DNA from: Rhodobacterales bacterium
GTDB taxonomy: Bacteria; Pseudomonadota; Alphaproteobacteria; Rhodobacterales; Rhodobacteraceae
Length of the DNA stretch: 64,000 nucleotides
NCBI GenBank assembly: GCA_002747035.1
Contig: PDRZ01000025.1
Location: 1-64,000 of the forward strand
Reading direction: 5' to 3'
Shown here piece by piece: positions 28,249 through 36,922 of the stretch. The first letter of the stretch is position 1. Every line of letters begins with the position of its first letter. The notes below the pieces were generated by a model. It ran no database searches. It saw only the letters and a program-made list of their open reading frames with translations, and was not told the DNA's origin. A program made the position numbers and the translations under genes.

Positions 28249-29250
28249 ATGAAAATTGCACTTGTCACCGGCTCTGCCGGGTTCATTGGCTATCACACCT
28301 GCCAGCGTCTGTTGGCGGACGGGGTCCGGGTGATCGGCATCGACGCGATGACCGACTATTATGATGTCACGTTGAAACAGGCGCGCCACGCGGAATTGAC
28401 CGCGCATGAGGGGTTCACCGCCCATGAGCAGCGGATTGAAACCCCCGGCGTGTTGGCCGGGCTGATGGCGACTCACCGGCCCGATACGGTGATCCACCTT
28501 GCCGCTCAGGCCGGGGTGCGCCATTCAATCGACGCGCCACGTTCATACCTTGAAGCCAACCTTCAGGGCACGTTCGAATTGCTGGAAGCGGCGCGGGCCA
28601 CTCCTCCGGCACACCTGATGCTGTCGTCTTCATCGTCAGTCTATGGCGCGAATACCCAAATGCCCTATGGCGAAACCCAGCGGACAGATCACCAGATGTC
28701 GCTTTATGCCGCGACGAAAAAGGCCAATGAGGCGATGGCACATTCCTATGCCCACCTTTATGGCCTGCCCACCACCATGTTCCGGTTCTTCACCGTCTAT
28801 GGACCGTGGGGACGCCCGGATATGGCCTTGTTCAAATTCACCCGTGCAATTTTGAACGACACCCCGATCGACATCTATAACCATGGCGACATGCAGCGGG
28901 ATTTCACCTATGCCACCGACCTTGTCGAAGGCATTCGCCGGCTTGTGGATGCAGTACCAGCGACAGGACAGCCCGTTGCGGGCGACAGCCTGTCCCCCGT
29001 TGCCCCCTATCGCGTGGTGAATATCGGCCATGGCAGCCCGGTGAAGCTGACTGATTTCGTGGATGCCATCGAAGCCGCCACAGGACGCGTGGCCCGCCGC
29101 AAGCTGATGGAGATGCAACCCGGAGACGTGCCCGCGACATGGGCCGACGCATCGCTGTTGCAAACACTGGTGGGCGAACTGCCCGAAACCCCGCTTGCCT
29201 GCGGGGTTGGGAATTTCGTTGAGTGGTACCGCAGATATTACAACGTCTGA
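28249..29250 (+). CDS. NAD-dependent epimerase, likely UDP-glucuronate 4-epimerase
   Basis: A 333-residue extended short-chain dehydrogenase. It has the NAD-binding TGSAGFIGYHT (7-17), the SSSSVYGANTQMPY stretch with catalytic Ser/Thr, and the YxxxK pair Tyr153/Lys157 in SLYAATKKANE. FFTVYGPWGRPDMALFKF and DMQRDFTY are typical of UDP-glucuronate/galacturonate 4-epimerases. It would supply a sugar nucleotide for the polysaccharide handled by the YjbH/YjbF proteins. Exact substrate is inferred from family resemblance. Confidence 0.9.
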   Translation: MKIALVTGSAGFIGYHTCQRLLADGVRVIGIDAMTDYYDVTLKQARHAELTAHEGFTAHEQRIETPGVLAGLMATHRPDTVIHLAAQAGVRHSIDAPRSYLEANLQGTFELLEAARATPPAHLMLSSSSSVYGANTQMPYGETQRTDHQMSLYAATKKANEAMAHSYAHLYGLPTTMFRFFTVYGPWGRPDMALFKFTRAILNDTPIDIYNHGDMQRDFTYATDLVEGIRRLVDAVPATGQPVAGDSLSPVAPYRVVNIGHGSPVKLTDFVDAIEAATGRVARRKLMEMQPGDVPATWADASLLQTLVGELPETPLACGVGNFVEWYRRYYNV

Positions 29251-29307
29251 CCCGTTTCACCCGGGCCTCGTTTCACCCGGACCCCGGACAAAGACCGTCG
29301 GGCAAAG

Positions 29308-29335
29308 AAAATGGCGGCACGAAGGCCGCCATTTT
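29308..29335. terminator. Bidirectional terminator between the epimerase and the small secreted protein
   Basis: AAAATGGCGGC (29308-29318) and GCCGCCATTTT (29325-29335) pair perfectly with a 6-base loop. T-rich ends on both sides let it stop transcription from both convergent genes. Confidence 0.85.
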
Positions 29336-29373
29336 CAAATTCACTTCAATCCCGGCACATGGCCGAAAACGAA

Positions 29374-29562
29374 TTAGGAACCGTCAGCCGCTGCGACGAT
29401 GATACCAACAGCGATGAGACCAACGACAGCCATCGAAGGCGCAGCAAGACCCACCGACGCCTGAGTCGATACGAACGGGTCGTTTTTGGTGTCTGCTGCA
29501 ACCGGCGCGGCGGCGGCAACGGTGAGCGCAGCTGCTGCTGCCATCATCGAAATCTTTTTCAT
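29374..29562 (-). CDS. Small secreted or membrane protein, possibly YjbE-like
   Basis: A 62-residue protein: signal peptide MKKISMMAAAAALTVAAAAP with cleavage likely after VAA (residue 23), then a short mature part ending in a hydrophobic Ala/Val/Ile/Gly helix (VVGLIAVGIIVAAADGS). GGAGAGAA precedes the ATG. YjbE and GfcA of E. coli are likewise tiny exported Ala/Gly/Ser-rich proteins encoded beside yjbF and yjbH; this one is next to them but on the opposite strand. Equating it with YjbE is inference from size, signal and position. A promoter region with a palindrome lies upstream. Confidence 0.65.
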   Translation of the reverse strand: MKKISMMAAAAALTVAAAAPVAADTKNDPFVSTQASVGLAAPSMAVVGLIAVGIIVAAADGS

Positions 29563-29694
29563 AATTCTCTCCAAACCACAGTAGGGCCAACCGAAATTGG
29601 CAAGACCAAGGACAATATCGCATATATTCATCCGGGTTGAAACACATATTCAAGAATAGCCGCGCGGATCGCAAGTCGCGCGCAAAAAACAGCC

Positions 29695-29706
29695 ATATCG
29701 CGATAT
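29695..29706. promoter_or_regulatory. 12-bp perfect palindrome upstream of the small secreted protein
   Basis: ATATCGCGATAT is fully symmetric and lies about 135 bases upstream of the ATG at 29562, in an AT-rich leader. A related word (ATATCGCATATAT) is closer to the gene near 29617. It could bind a dimeric regulator of the peptide. Confidence 0.35.
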
Positions 29707-29826
29707 AGCATTGATTTTATTCAGTTATTACCTACCTTGATCGTGATGACTCTCGGGCTTTTCGTTCGAAACCCCTATTTGTTGCATTGCGGCAACACCC
29801 CTTGAATCCATCTCGATGCGTTGGGG

Positions 29827-30759
29827 TCAGACTTCCGAATCGTTGGCTGTCACCCCCTCAGCCCCCCGGGCTGAGCTCTCAAGCGCGGCGAATTCGAGTT
29901 GGAACCCCACGCCGTATTCAGCGGCACCGCGTTGCATTTTCCACAAACAATAGGCCGCCATTCTCCAGTGGTGCCATGGGGTTAACGCGTTGCTGCGCCG
30001 TACCGTTTCCGGGTCGGGATAGCTTTGTAAGAACAGCTGCCGCTCGGCCGGGGATAACACTTGCCCACGATAAATCCATTGCATCGCAGGGGACAGGAAC
30101 ATCCCAAGATCATGGGCCGGATCCCCGATCAACGGGCATTGCCAGTCAATGAAGGTCACCCTGTCCCCGTCATGGATGATATTGCCTGGCACCGGATCCC
30201 CGTGCAAAAGCGCCGCCACCCGCGACGGTGCAACTTCGCCTGTCGGCATGGCATTCCGCACCCGATTTCTTTGCCCCCCGTCGCATTGATCAAGGATCGC
30301 CAGCGTCTGTTCCCGCAACGCCGCGCTGCCATCGGAAGCATTGGGAAGATCCGTCAGGACAGGCGCAGCATGCACCCGCCCCAGCGCCCGGGCAATGGGC
30401 GCGGGGTCGGACACCCAGCTTTCGCCGGGGCTGTATGCATAGATCAGACAGGGTCCAAACGGCGTATCCAGTTGATCACATAGGACCGGAGCAAGACCTG
30501 CAGGCAGGTGGCGCAGCGCCCGCGCTTCAAGGTCATGGGAATTGGGAAACAGGGGATTTCCATCCTGCTCCCGGTAAAGTTTGACCACCCGGTCGCCTTG
30601 CTCTGGCCGTACATGCCACAACCGGTTCGTCCGCCCGCCAGATAGGATTTCCCGCGCCGCCGTTCCAGACAGAAGACCCCGGCGGCCAAGCCACGCAAAC
30701 AACGCCGCTTCCAACTGCGCCGTTTCGGGGTCCGAATGTGTTGACGCCTGTCTCTGCAC
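29827..30759 (-). CDS. Aminoglycoside phosphotransferase (APH)-family kinase
   Basis: A 310-residue protein with the APH/choline kinase fold. The catalytic loop is LLHGDPVPGNI (His186, Asp188, Asn193) and the metal-binding Asp is in VTFIDWQ (Asp205). The N-terminal lobe has GGRTNRLWHV and VVKLYRE with a likely ATP-binding Lys. Natural substrates of such chromosomal members are usually small metabolites (choline, sugars, homoserine-like), so antibiotic resistance should not be assumed. It is a single gene between the polysaccharide and flagellar regions. Confidence 0.8.
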   Translation of the reverse strand: MQRQASTHSDPETAQLEAALFAWLGRRGLLSGTAAREILSGGRTNRLWHVRPEQGDRVVKLYREQDGNPLFPNSHDLEARALRHLPAGLAPVLCDQLDTPFGPCLIYAYSPGESWVSDPAPIARALGRVHAAPVLTDLPNASDGSAALREQTLAILDQCDGGQRNRVRNAMPTGEVAPSRVAALLHGDPVPGNIIHDGDRVTFIDWQCPLIGDPAHDLGMFLSPAMQWIYRGQVLSPAERQLFLQSYPDPETVRRSNALTPWHHWRMAAYCLWKMQRGAAEYGVGFQLEFAALESSARGAEGVTANDSEV

Positions 30760-30925
30760 TGGGGTGGCTCTGGTCCTTTCACACCCAACCGAACGAACGG
30801 TGGGCTTTGACGGGTTTCAATCCCGCCAAGGCGCATCAGGCCGGGCGGGTGCAAGTTCCCCCGGATTAGACAAGCCCGGTCCGTCTGGCAAGTCGGGGCA
30901 TCACGCCCCGTGCCGGATGTTGAGG

Positions 30926-31621
30926 TTACGCGGGTCGGCGCAGAGCCGTGACCTCGGTCGTCAACACCCGCACCCCGCCTTCAAGTACAAGCAGAGTCGT
31001 GCCATCGTAAATCTGGGCCTCGACCACATCCGCATAGGATTCCACCGGCGTCATGCCAAGAAGTTCGCCATTGGCACGGTTCTCAACTTCGAAACTGTAC
31101 ACGCCGCTGTCAAACGGGTTCCCCGAGGCGTCGACACCGGCCCAGTCAAAGCTGGCCCCGTCCAACCCGATGGCCTGTCTTTGCACTTCATCCCCGTTTG
31201 CATCGCGCACGACAAGCCATGCCTCGTCCGCCAGTTTGGCGGTCAGTGGCGACAGGGTGATCGGGCTTCCCGAAAAATGTGCGCCCGCAGTTGTGCGTGC
31301 TTCCATCCCCACCCAACCGGCCAGTTGGCTCATGCTGCTGTCCCCCATCTGTGCGGCAAGGGATTTGAGCAGATCGTTGGTCAACACGGCCTGTTCCACG
31401 GTCGAAAACGCCGCAAGCTGGGCGGCGTATTCGGTGCTGTCGATCGGGTTCAGAGGATCCTGATTGCGCATTTGCACCGTCAGCATTTCAAGAAAGGTTT
31501 GAAAATCCGACCCTATGGTGCCGGTGGTGTTGGTGGACGTCACCGCAGCCGATGCCGCGGCGGCATAGCCAGCCGAGGTGGGGGTGGACGTAGAGGTGGG
31601 TGTGGTTGTCAAATCGATCAT
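30926..31621 (-). CDS. flgD: Flagellar hook assembly scaffold FlgD
   Basis: FlgD caps the growing hook and is shed later. The 231-residue protein has the N-terminal signature FQTFLEMLTVQMRNQDPLNPIDSTEYAAQLAAFSTVEQ and a C-terminal Ig/Tudor-like half (GNPFDSGVYSFEV). The early Thr/Ser-rich repeats (TSTPTS) are typical of its flexible start. It lies 15 bases behind the FliK-like gene in the same direction, forming a hook operon. Confidence 0.93.
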   Translation of the reverse strand: MIDLTTTPTSTSTPTSAGYAAAASAAVTSTNTTGTIGSDFQTFLEMLTVQMRNQDPLNPIDSTEYAAQLAAFSTVEQAVLTNDLLKSLAAQMGDSSMSQLAGWVGMEARTTAGAHFSGSPITLSPLTAKLADEAWLVVRDANGDEVQRQAIGLDGASFDWAGVDASGNPFDSGVYSFEVENRANGELLGMTPVESYADVVEAQIYDGTTLLVLEGGVRVLTTEVTALRRPA

Positions 31622-31636
31622 GTCTGTTCTTTCTCA

Positions 31637-33829
31637 TCAAAGACGAAGGTCAAGTCCGGTCGTCGCGCCCCCTTGGGCCGTTTGCGCCAGAGGCAGTGGC
31701 ACCGCCATGGCCGTGTCATCCATTTCGGATGCGACCGTTCCGCCGCCACGCTGTGTATCGGCATCGCTGGCCTGTCCGTTCTGCCCCGACAGTCCCGAGT
31801 GCCCGAACTCAAAGGTGATGGTGTCATAGCCAAGCGCCTCGAACTCCATTGTGAGCTCGGCAATATGGCGGCGCATCAGGTCGAGCGTTTCGGCCCGCTC
31901 GGCCTGAATACTCATCGTGATCGCCCCCTCGGAGGGAGACAGCGATATGCGCACCTGGCCCAGCTCTTCCGGGTTAAGGCGCAATTCAACCTGACCCGTA
32001 CGGGTCTGGCCCAGCGCATCGGCAATTTGAGCCGCGATGGCCGCCGATGAGAACCCCACGGGCGCGGTACGTGATGTGGCTGTGGTGGTCAGGGATGCAC
32101 TGCGGGGATCCAGAAGCGGGTCGGTCAGGAATTCATCCGCGAAGGACGATGTATCCCCCTCAATGGACATACCCGTATCCGTTCCGAGATTTGCGGTGGC
32201 CGTCAATGCTGAGGTCGACGTAACCGGGACTGCCATGGGCGTGTTGAGCGGCGTTGTCTGTAGTGTTGTCTGCAAAGAGACCTCTGCCCTTGACGACGCA
32301 CCCACATCACCACGCGGTCCTGCGTCACGGCTCTGCCTCGTCAAAGCCGACTGTGCAACCGGTTCAGGTTGAGACCCCTGCCACGCAGCCGGGGCGACAC
32401 GTGCCACATCGGACGCGGGCATCGACGTTTCGAGCCCGCGCACGCCCGGTTGCAAGACCCTGGATTGGGATGGGGCCGTCTCTGGAAAGGCATCCCGCCC
32501 CTGCGACGGCTGAGTTGCGGGAAGGATTTGGGTCGCTTCCACCGCACCGGTCGACACTGCCGCAGGCAGGCCCCCGCCAGACAGGGTCGCTGTCGCCGGG
32601 ATTGCGGTTGCGGTGTTGAGAACCGTCCTGACCTGCTGCTCTGGCTCCGTCATGTGTGGTGAGACCAGAGGGTTGTTCACCCGGCTTCCATCCCCCGGCG
32701 GTGTCTGCGGGATCATGGGCTGCGCGGCGACGATTCGGGGGCCCCCCTGCGGGGGAACGGGCCCGGGCCGGGTTTGCGGCATCACCGAAACCTGTACCTC
32801 CATGGGTTTAACCGAATCGGCAACAGAGTGACCCGCACGAGGGCCAACAGTTCCCGGGTTCTGACCCGAAAGCGGGGCGGTTTTGGCCAGAGTGGACGTT
32901 CGCGCCCCCAGATCGTCAAGACCGGACGCACCCCCGTCCCGAAGCCCGGGGGGCACTGCAATGCCTAGGTGTTGCAACGCTCCGTCAGGCCGCGATGCGA
33001 TGCCAGACGGGTTTCCGTTGTTTCCCATCTGCCCATCAAGGCCCGTTAGAACCGAACCCGCAACTGTCATGCGACGCTGCCCCATGCCCTGCGTCACCGA
33101 ATCCTGCGTTCCGGTTGATACGACGGGCGCAATGGAGTGCGTGGTGTGAACCACGGGATTTGATGCCCCGCTGGCTTCTGTCAGACGCAACGGCGCGAGC
33201 TCGGGCGTGGTGGTGAGGGTGTTTGCAACCGGTCCTGTTTGCCCCGTCGCCGCACCCCGCACCTGACCCCCTGCATGGCCTGCGTCGGTCGCCGATGCGA
33301 CGCGCGCAACATCTTGCGAGGTCAGGAACACACCCGGATAGGCCAGTGCAGCAAGTGCATCAGGTGCCACGCCCCGCGGCTGTTTGATTCTGTTTCCTGT
33401 CGGCGCAACCTCATCTGACACTGTGTTCCGGTCTGGCGTATCATCGTCCGAGCCACGCGCGGAAGGCGTAACCTGTGTTGGGTCGCGCGGTTCTTCTCCC
33501 TGTTCGGGGACAGGTGCATCGGTCGGGTGCGTGGGCGACGGTTTGCCCTGCTCCACCTCGACCTGAGATTCTCTGCCAACCTCTGGAACGACCCGCGCAG
33601 ATGCGTTCAACTGTCTCTCTTCCCGCTGCGCACCGGATTCGCCTGCACGGGCGAATTCATCGAAAACGCTTGCAAATCCCGGACCCGAACCGCCCTGCGG
33701 ATCAGCGCCATCGGCATCGCGTGACGGTCCCGCGCCGGGCGTCGCCCCTCGCTTGGTCGAAGGGTGATGCCCCATCTCTTCAATGGTCGCACCAGTCAGC
33801 AACTGGCTTGGAAACGGGATATTTGACAT
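31637..33829 (-). CDS. fliK: Flagellar hook-length control protein FliK-like
   Basis: A 730-residue protein, mostly low-complexity and Pro/Thr/Gly-rich as FliK rulers are, with a folded Flg_hook domain near the C-terminus (GQVELRLNPEELGQVRISL, LMRRHIAELTMEFEALGY). The long disordered part would act as the molecular ruler that measures hook length, and the C-terminal domain would switch FlhB specificity. It is divergent from the rod-binding FlgJ-like gene. Long open frames on the opposite strand are GC-driven shadows. Confidence 0.85.
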   Translation of the reverse strand: MSNIPFPSQLLTGATIEEMGHHPSTKRGATPGAGPSRDADGADPQGGSGPGFASVFDEFARAGESGAQREERQLNASARVVPEVGRESQVEVEQGKPSPTHPTDAPVPEQGEEPRDPTQVTPSARGSDDDTPDRNTVSDEVAPTGNRIKQPRGVAPDALAALAYPGVFLTSQDVARVASATDAGHAGGQVRGAATGQTGPVANTLTTTPELAPLRLTEASGASNPVVHTTHSIAPVVSTGTQDSVTQGMGQRRMTVAGSVLTGLDGQMGNNGNPSGIASRPDGALQHLGIAVPPGLRDGGASGLDDLGARTSTLAKTAPLSGQNPGTVGPRAGHSVADSVKPMEVQVSVMPQTRPGPVPPQGGPRIVAAQPMIPQTPPGDGSRVNNPLVSPHMTEPEQQVRTVLNTATAIPATATLSGGGLPAAVSTGAVEATQILPATQPSQGRDAFPETAPSQSRVLQPGVRGLETSMPASDVARVAPAAWQGSQPEPVAQSALTRQSRDAGPRGDVGASSRAEVSLQTTLQTTPLNTPMAVPVTSTSALTATANLGTDTGMSIEGDTSSFADEFLTDPLLDPRSASLTTTATSRTAPVGFSSAAIAAQIADALGQTRTGQVELRLNPEELGQVRISLSPSEGAITMSIQAERAETLDLMRRHIAELTMEFEALGYDTITFEFGHSGLSGQNGQASDADTQRGGGTVASEMDDTAMAVPLPLAQTAQGGATTGLDLRL

Positions 33830-33878
33830 GGCTGCCTCGGGATTTCTTCCAGATTACCGCCAGTATTCCCCATGCTGG

Positions 33879-33893
33879 TTACCGGTTCTTTAC
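33879..33893. promoter_or_regulatory. TTAC-N7-TTAC repeat in the fliK/flgJ divergent region
   Basis: Two TTACCG words sit 11 bases apart start to start (TTAC, seven bases, TTAC), and a third TTACCG lies upstream near 33854. The spacing equals that of CtrA sites (TTAA-N7-TTAA), but the words differ by one base each. It lies in the 112-bp divergent promoter region. Confidence 0.3.
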
Positions 33894-33941
33894 CGATTCT
33901 GAGGCAAAAACAGAAAAGTCCAAAGAATTGGAGGTATTCCC

Positions 33942-34244
33942 GTGACCATTCCTTCACTGAGTGTTCCCGCCCCCCCCCTGCGCACGGCCATGTCGGCTGA
34001 AGCCCCGCAGAAGGACCCTGCCCTGTGGCAGGCGGCGCAAAAGCTTGAGGCCGGGTTTCTGGCTGAAATGCTCAAGTCCGCCGGGCTGGGGGAGGTTAGC
34101 GATTCGTTCGGGGGCGGCGCGGGAGAGGAACAGTTCGCGTCGTTCCTGCGTCAGGCACAGGCGGAAGAAATGACCAGAACGGGTGGAATTGGGCTTGCCG
34201 AATCTCTCTATCAATCTCTGAAGGAGCGTGAAAATGACCGATGA
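33942..34244 (+). CDS. flgJ: Rod-binding protein, FlgJ N-terminal domain type
   Basis: A 100-residue protein corresponding only to the rod-capping half of FlgJ (LWQAAQKLEAGFLAEMLKSAGL and GGGAGEEQFASFLRQAQAEEM), without the peptidoglycan hydrolase half. That short form is normal in alphaproteobacteria, where a separate lytic transglycosylase (such as the one at 48.2 kb) can supply the hydrolase. GTG start with GGAGG upstream. It overlaps the FlgN-like gene by 11 bases. Confidence 0.82.
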   Translation: MTIPSLSVPAPPLRTAMSAEAPQKDPALWQAAQKLEAGFLAEMLKSAGLGEVSDSFGGGAGEEQFASFLRQAQAEEMTRTGGIGLAESLYQSLKERENDR

Positions 34245-34608
34245 TACCGCTATTGCAACCATGGAGGCGCTTGATGATCTGCTGGATCGCGAACGCGGGG
34301 CGCTGTTGAGCGGGGATCTGGACCGGCTGGTCCGGATGCTGGACGAAAAGACCACCCTGATCGACACGCTGAACAATGGCGTGGAGGCCATCGAAACACA
34401 GGATGAACGTAAAACGCTGCATGATCTGCAATCCAAGGTGACACGAAATCAGGAGCTGTTGGACAGTGCCCTGTCCGGGATCCGCAGCGTGGCAAAACGG
34501 ATGAGCGCGCTGCACCAGGTGCGCAAAAGTCTGGATACCTATGACGAAGCGGGACACAAAACCACCATCGACGCCATGCGTGACCGCAAGATGGAAAAAC
34601 GCGCGTAA
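34234..34608 (+). CDS. FlgN-like flagellar chaperone candidate
   Basis: A 124-residue, mostly helical protein (LDDLLDRERGALLSGDLDRL, long heptad-like stretch to the C-terminus) with AAGGAGCG before the ATG at 34234. Size, coiled-coil nature and place between flgJ and flagellin fit FlgN, the export chaperone of the hook-associated proteins FlgK and FlgL. Identity is by shape and context and is moderately sure. Confidence 0.65.
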   Translation: MTDDTAIATMEALDDLLDRERGALLSGDLDRLVRMLDEKTTLIDTLNNGVEAIETQDERKTLHDLQSKVTRNQELLDSALSGIRSVAKRMSALHQVRKSLDTYDEAGHKTTIDAMRDRKMEKRA

Positions 34609-34839
34609 AAGGTGGATGTGAGTTCTGAGCAATTCAGATCAAATGCTCCGGAACTTGCCGGGTCGATTTAGGAAACTATTAGCATATGAGGAGGCATGGT
34701 GTTCCCGCACCTTAGAGGGTGGCGCAGCCCGAATGACCACGGAGCTGCAGGTGTCAGAACGACGTTTCCGTCCCGAGAGTGGGCGGATGAGAAACGGGTG
34801 CAAAGCATCCAATGACCAAAGATCAAAGGAACACAGAAC
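34609..34839 (+). promoter_or_regulatory. Flagellin leader region
   Basis: A 231-base spacer before the flagellin gene with several potential stem-loops (for example GTTTCCGTCCC facing GGGCGGATGAGAAAC near 34766-34796). In Caulobacter FlbT controls flagellin through its mRNA leader, and flbT lies just downstream here, so this leader is a plausible target. The promoter elements were not identified. Confidence 0.4.
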
Positions 34840-36054
34840 ATGTCCAGTATTCTGACCAACAACAGCGCTATGGTGGCCCTGCAGACCCTGAAAGGGATCA
34901 ACAAGGGCCTCGAAGGCGTACAAAGCGAAATCTCGACCGGTAAATCGGTTGCCTCGGCCAAGGACAATTCGGCCGTCTGGGCCATCTCGAAAGTGATGGA
35001 ATCGGACGTAAGCGGGTTCAAGGCGATCTCGGACAGCCTGTCGTTGGGTGAATCCACCGTCGCCGTCGCGCGGAACGCTTCGGAGACCGTCACCGATCTG
35101 CTGACCCAGATGAAAGGCAAGATCGTCGCGGCCCAGGAAGACAACGTTGACCGTGGCAAGATCAACGACGACGTTACCGCGTTGAAAGAGCAGATTCAGT
35201 CGGTTGTGGCCGCGGCGCAGTTCAACGGTCTGAACCTGGTGAACTCGGCCGGGTCGTCTTCGGTCCTGTCCTCGCTTGACCGGGATTCGTCGGGCAACGT
35301 AACCGCGTCATCGATCACGGTGAACAACCAGGATCTGTCGACTGGCGGCTACGTCGCCAATGACATCTTCAGCGGAAGCTCGGCCGGGGCCTCGGCCTCG
35401 GGTGACTCGGTTGCAATTGCACTTGGTAACGGTGGTGGCAACGAACAGATCGAAATCGCAGAAAACGGCGCTGCGTTTGCAGCGGGCGATCAGGTGTCTC
35501 TGACCGTCGGTGACAACACTGTTTCGTATACCCTGAGCGCAAATGATCTGACCGCTGCTGGCAACACCCCGGCGGACATCGTGGCAACCAACCTGAAATC
35601 CCAGATCGACAATTTGGGCATTGCCGGGCTGGAAGTCGATTTCGACAGCGGTACGCCGGGCACGTTGGACATCACCAACACCGGCACGACCGACATCACG
35701 ATTACCGGTCAGTTCACCAACGCCGGCTCCGGTGGGTTGGGTGCCATGGCGGGTATTGACGTATCCACCAGCGCGGGCGCAACTTCGGCTCTCGCCGCAG
35801 TTGAAACCCTGATTGATACCGCGATCGACGCCGCCGCAGCTTTTGGTTCGGTGGAAGGTCGGATTTCGACCCAGGCCGACTTCATCTCAAACCTGAGCGA
35901 CAGCCTGACCTCGGGTATCGGGGCCATGGTCGACGCGGACATGGAAGAGGCTTCGGCGCGTCTGCAGGCCCTGCAGGTGCAACAGCAACTGGGTGTTCAG
36001 TCGCTGTCCATCGCCAACCAGGCACCGCAACAGCTTCTGTCGCTGTTCCGCTAA
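34840..36054 (+). CDS. fliC: Flagellin
   Basis: The 404-residue filament protein has the conserved N-terminal helices (MSSILTNNSAMVALQTLKGI, AISDSLSLGESTVAVARNA) and the C-terminal helix ending QQQLGVQSLSIANQAPQQLLSLFR. The variable centre is Gly/Thr/Asp-rich and beta-like. It is the only flagellin in the window. FlaF and FlbT genes follow, matching the alphaproteobacterial flagellin locus. A strong hairpin lies just behind the stop. Confidence 0.96.
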   Translation: MSSILTNNSAMVALQTLKGINKGLEGVQSEISTGKSVASAKDNSAVWAISKVMESDVSGFKAISDSLSLGESTVAVARNASETVTDLLTQMKGKIVAAQEDNVDRGKINDDVTALKEQIQSVVAAAQFNGLNLVNSAGSSSVLSSLDRDSSGNVTASSITVNNQDLSTGGYVANDIFSGSSAGASASGDSVAIALGNGGGNEQIEIAENGAAFAAGDQVSLTVGDNTVSYTLSANDLTAAGNTPADIVATNLKSQIDNLGIAGLEVDFDSGTPGTLDITNTGTTDITITGQFTNAGSGGLGAMAGIDVSTSAGATSALAAVETLIDTAIDAAAAFGSVEGRISTQADFISNLSDSLTSGIGAMVDADMEEASARLQALQVQQQLGVQSLSIANQAPQQLLSLFR

Positions 36055-36066
36055 GTGGATCCTTTC

Positions 36067-36089
36067 GGGGGCGCGTGATGCGCGCCCCC
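36067..36089 (+). terminator. Hairpin behind the flagellin gene
   Basis: GGGGGCGCG and CGCGCCCCC form a perfect 9-bp stem with a 5-base loop, 12 bases after the flagellin stop. The T run after it is weak, so it may partly protect the abundant flagellin mRNA while letting some transcription reach flaF. Confidence 0.7.
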
Positions 36090-36143
36090 GTCTCCTGACC
36101 CCATCAGACCCCTACATTATTTGATACCAGGAAGGATCGAACC

Positions 36144-36521
36144 ATGAATGCACGTTCGCTGGCCCATGCCGCCTATTCCCAAAGCAACACCCCCATCCGC
36201 ACAGATCGCGGCACTGAATACGAGGTGTTAGCCCGTGTGACCCACGCCATGCGGCTTGCCGCCGCGCGCGGACAGAAAGGGTTCACCAACCTTGCTGATG
36301 CAATCCACAAGAACCGCAACCTGTGGACCATCCTTGCCGCAGATGTGGCCGACAAGAACAACCCGCTGCCCAAAGATTTGAAGGCGCGGATATTCTATCT
36401 TGCCGAATTTACCCAATCCCACAGCCGCAAGGTGCTGCAGGATGGTGCCAGCATTGCGCCGCTGGTCGAAATCAACGCCGCCGTCATGCGCGGCCTGCGC
36501 CAAGGGGAGCAGAAGAAATGA
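36144..36521 (+). CDS. flaF: Flagellin biosynthesis regulator FlaF
   Basis: FlaF works with FlbT in alphaproteobacteria to balance flagellin synthesis and secretion. The 125-residue helical protein has the family features AYSQSNTPIRTDRGTEYEVLARVT and LWTILAADVADKNNPLPKDLKARIFYLAEF. Its stop overlaps the flbT start (ATGA). Confidence 0.92.
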   Translation: MNARSLAHAAYSQSNTPIRTDRGTEYEVLARVTHAMRLAAARGQKGFTNLADAIHKNRNLWTILAADVADKNNPLPKDLKARIFYLAEFTQSHSRKVLQDGASIAPLVEINAAVMRGLRQGEQKK

Positions 36522-36922
36522 GCGGGCTTGTATTGAAACTGGGACCAAAAGAACGCGTATTGATCAATGGCGCGGTCATTGAAAACGGAGACCGGCGGTC
36601 GCGCCTGTCCATCGTCACACCGGATGCCAATATCCTGCGCCTGCGCGATGCCATCCACCCGGAAGAGGCGACCACGCCGGTGCGCCGGGCCTGTTATGCC
36701 GCCCAGCTGGTTCTATCCGGAGATGTGAACCCCGAAGATGCGCGGCTGCAACTTTTGCGCCGCATCGAAGAGTTGAGTCAGGCTTTGACCGATCATGACA
36801 GCCGCCATCATCTGGCTGAAGCCACGGATGCGGTTTTGAATGAACAATATTACCAGTGCCTCAAGGCGTTGCGGACCCTTCTGCATCGTGAAGACCGGCT
36901 GTTGGCCGCAAAGGTGCAGTGA
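36518..36922 (+). CDS. flbT: Flagellin repressor FlbT
   Basis: FlbT is a post-transcriptional regulator that in Caulobacter binds the flagellin mRNA leader. The 134-residue protein starts MSGLVLKLGPKERVLINGAV and contains the RRACYAAQLVLSGDVNPEDARLQLL stretch of the family. It is coupled to flaF upstream and its stop overlaps the next start. Confidence 0.93.
   Translation: MSGLVLKLGPKERVLINGAVIENGDRRSRLSIVTPDANILRLRDAIHPEEATTPVRRACYAAQLVLSGDVNPEDARLQLLRRIEELSQALTDHDSRHHLAEATDAVLNEQYYQCLKALRTLLHREDRLLAAKVQ

Noticed and set aside
29827-30759. Antibiotic resistance by aminoglycoside phosphotransferase
   Set aside because: The fold is APH-like, but such chromosomal proteins commonly phosphorylate small metabolites and nothing in the context suggests resistance.
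30581-32050. Plus-strand frame of 489 codons opposite flgD and fliK
   Set aside because: Crosses two certain minus-strand genes and their spacer; no motif.
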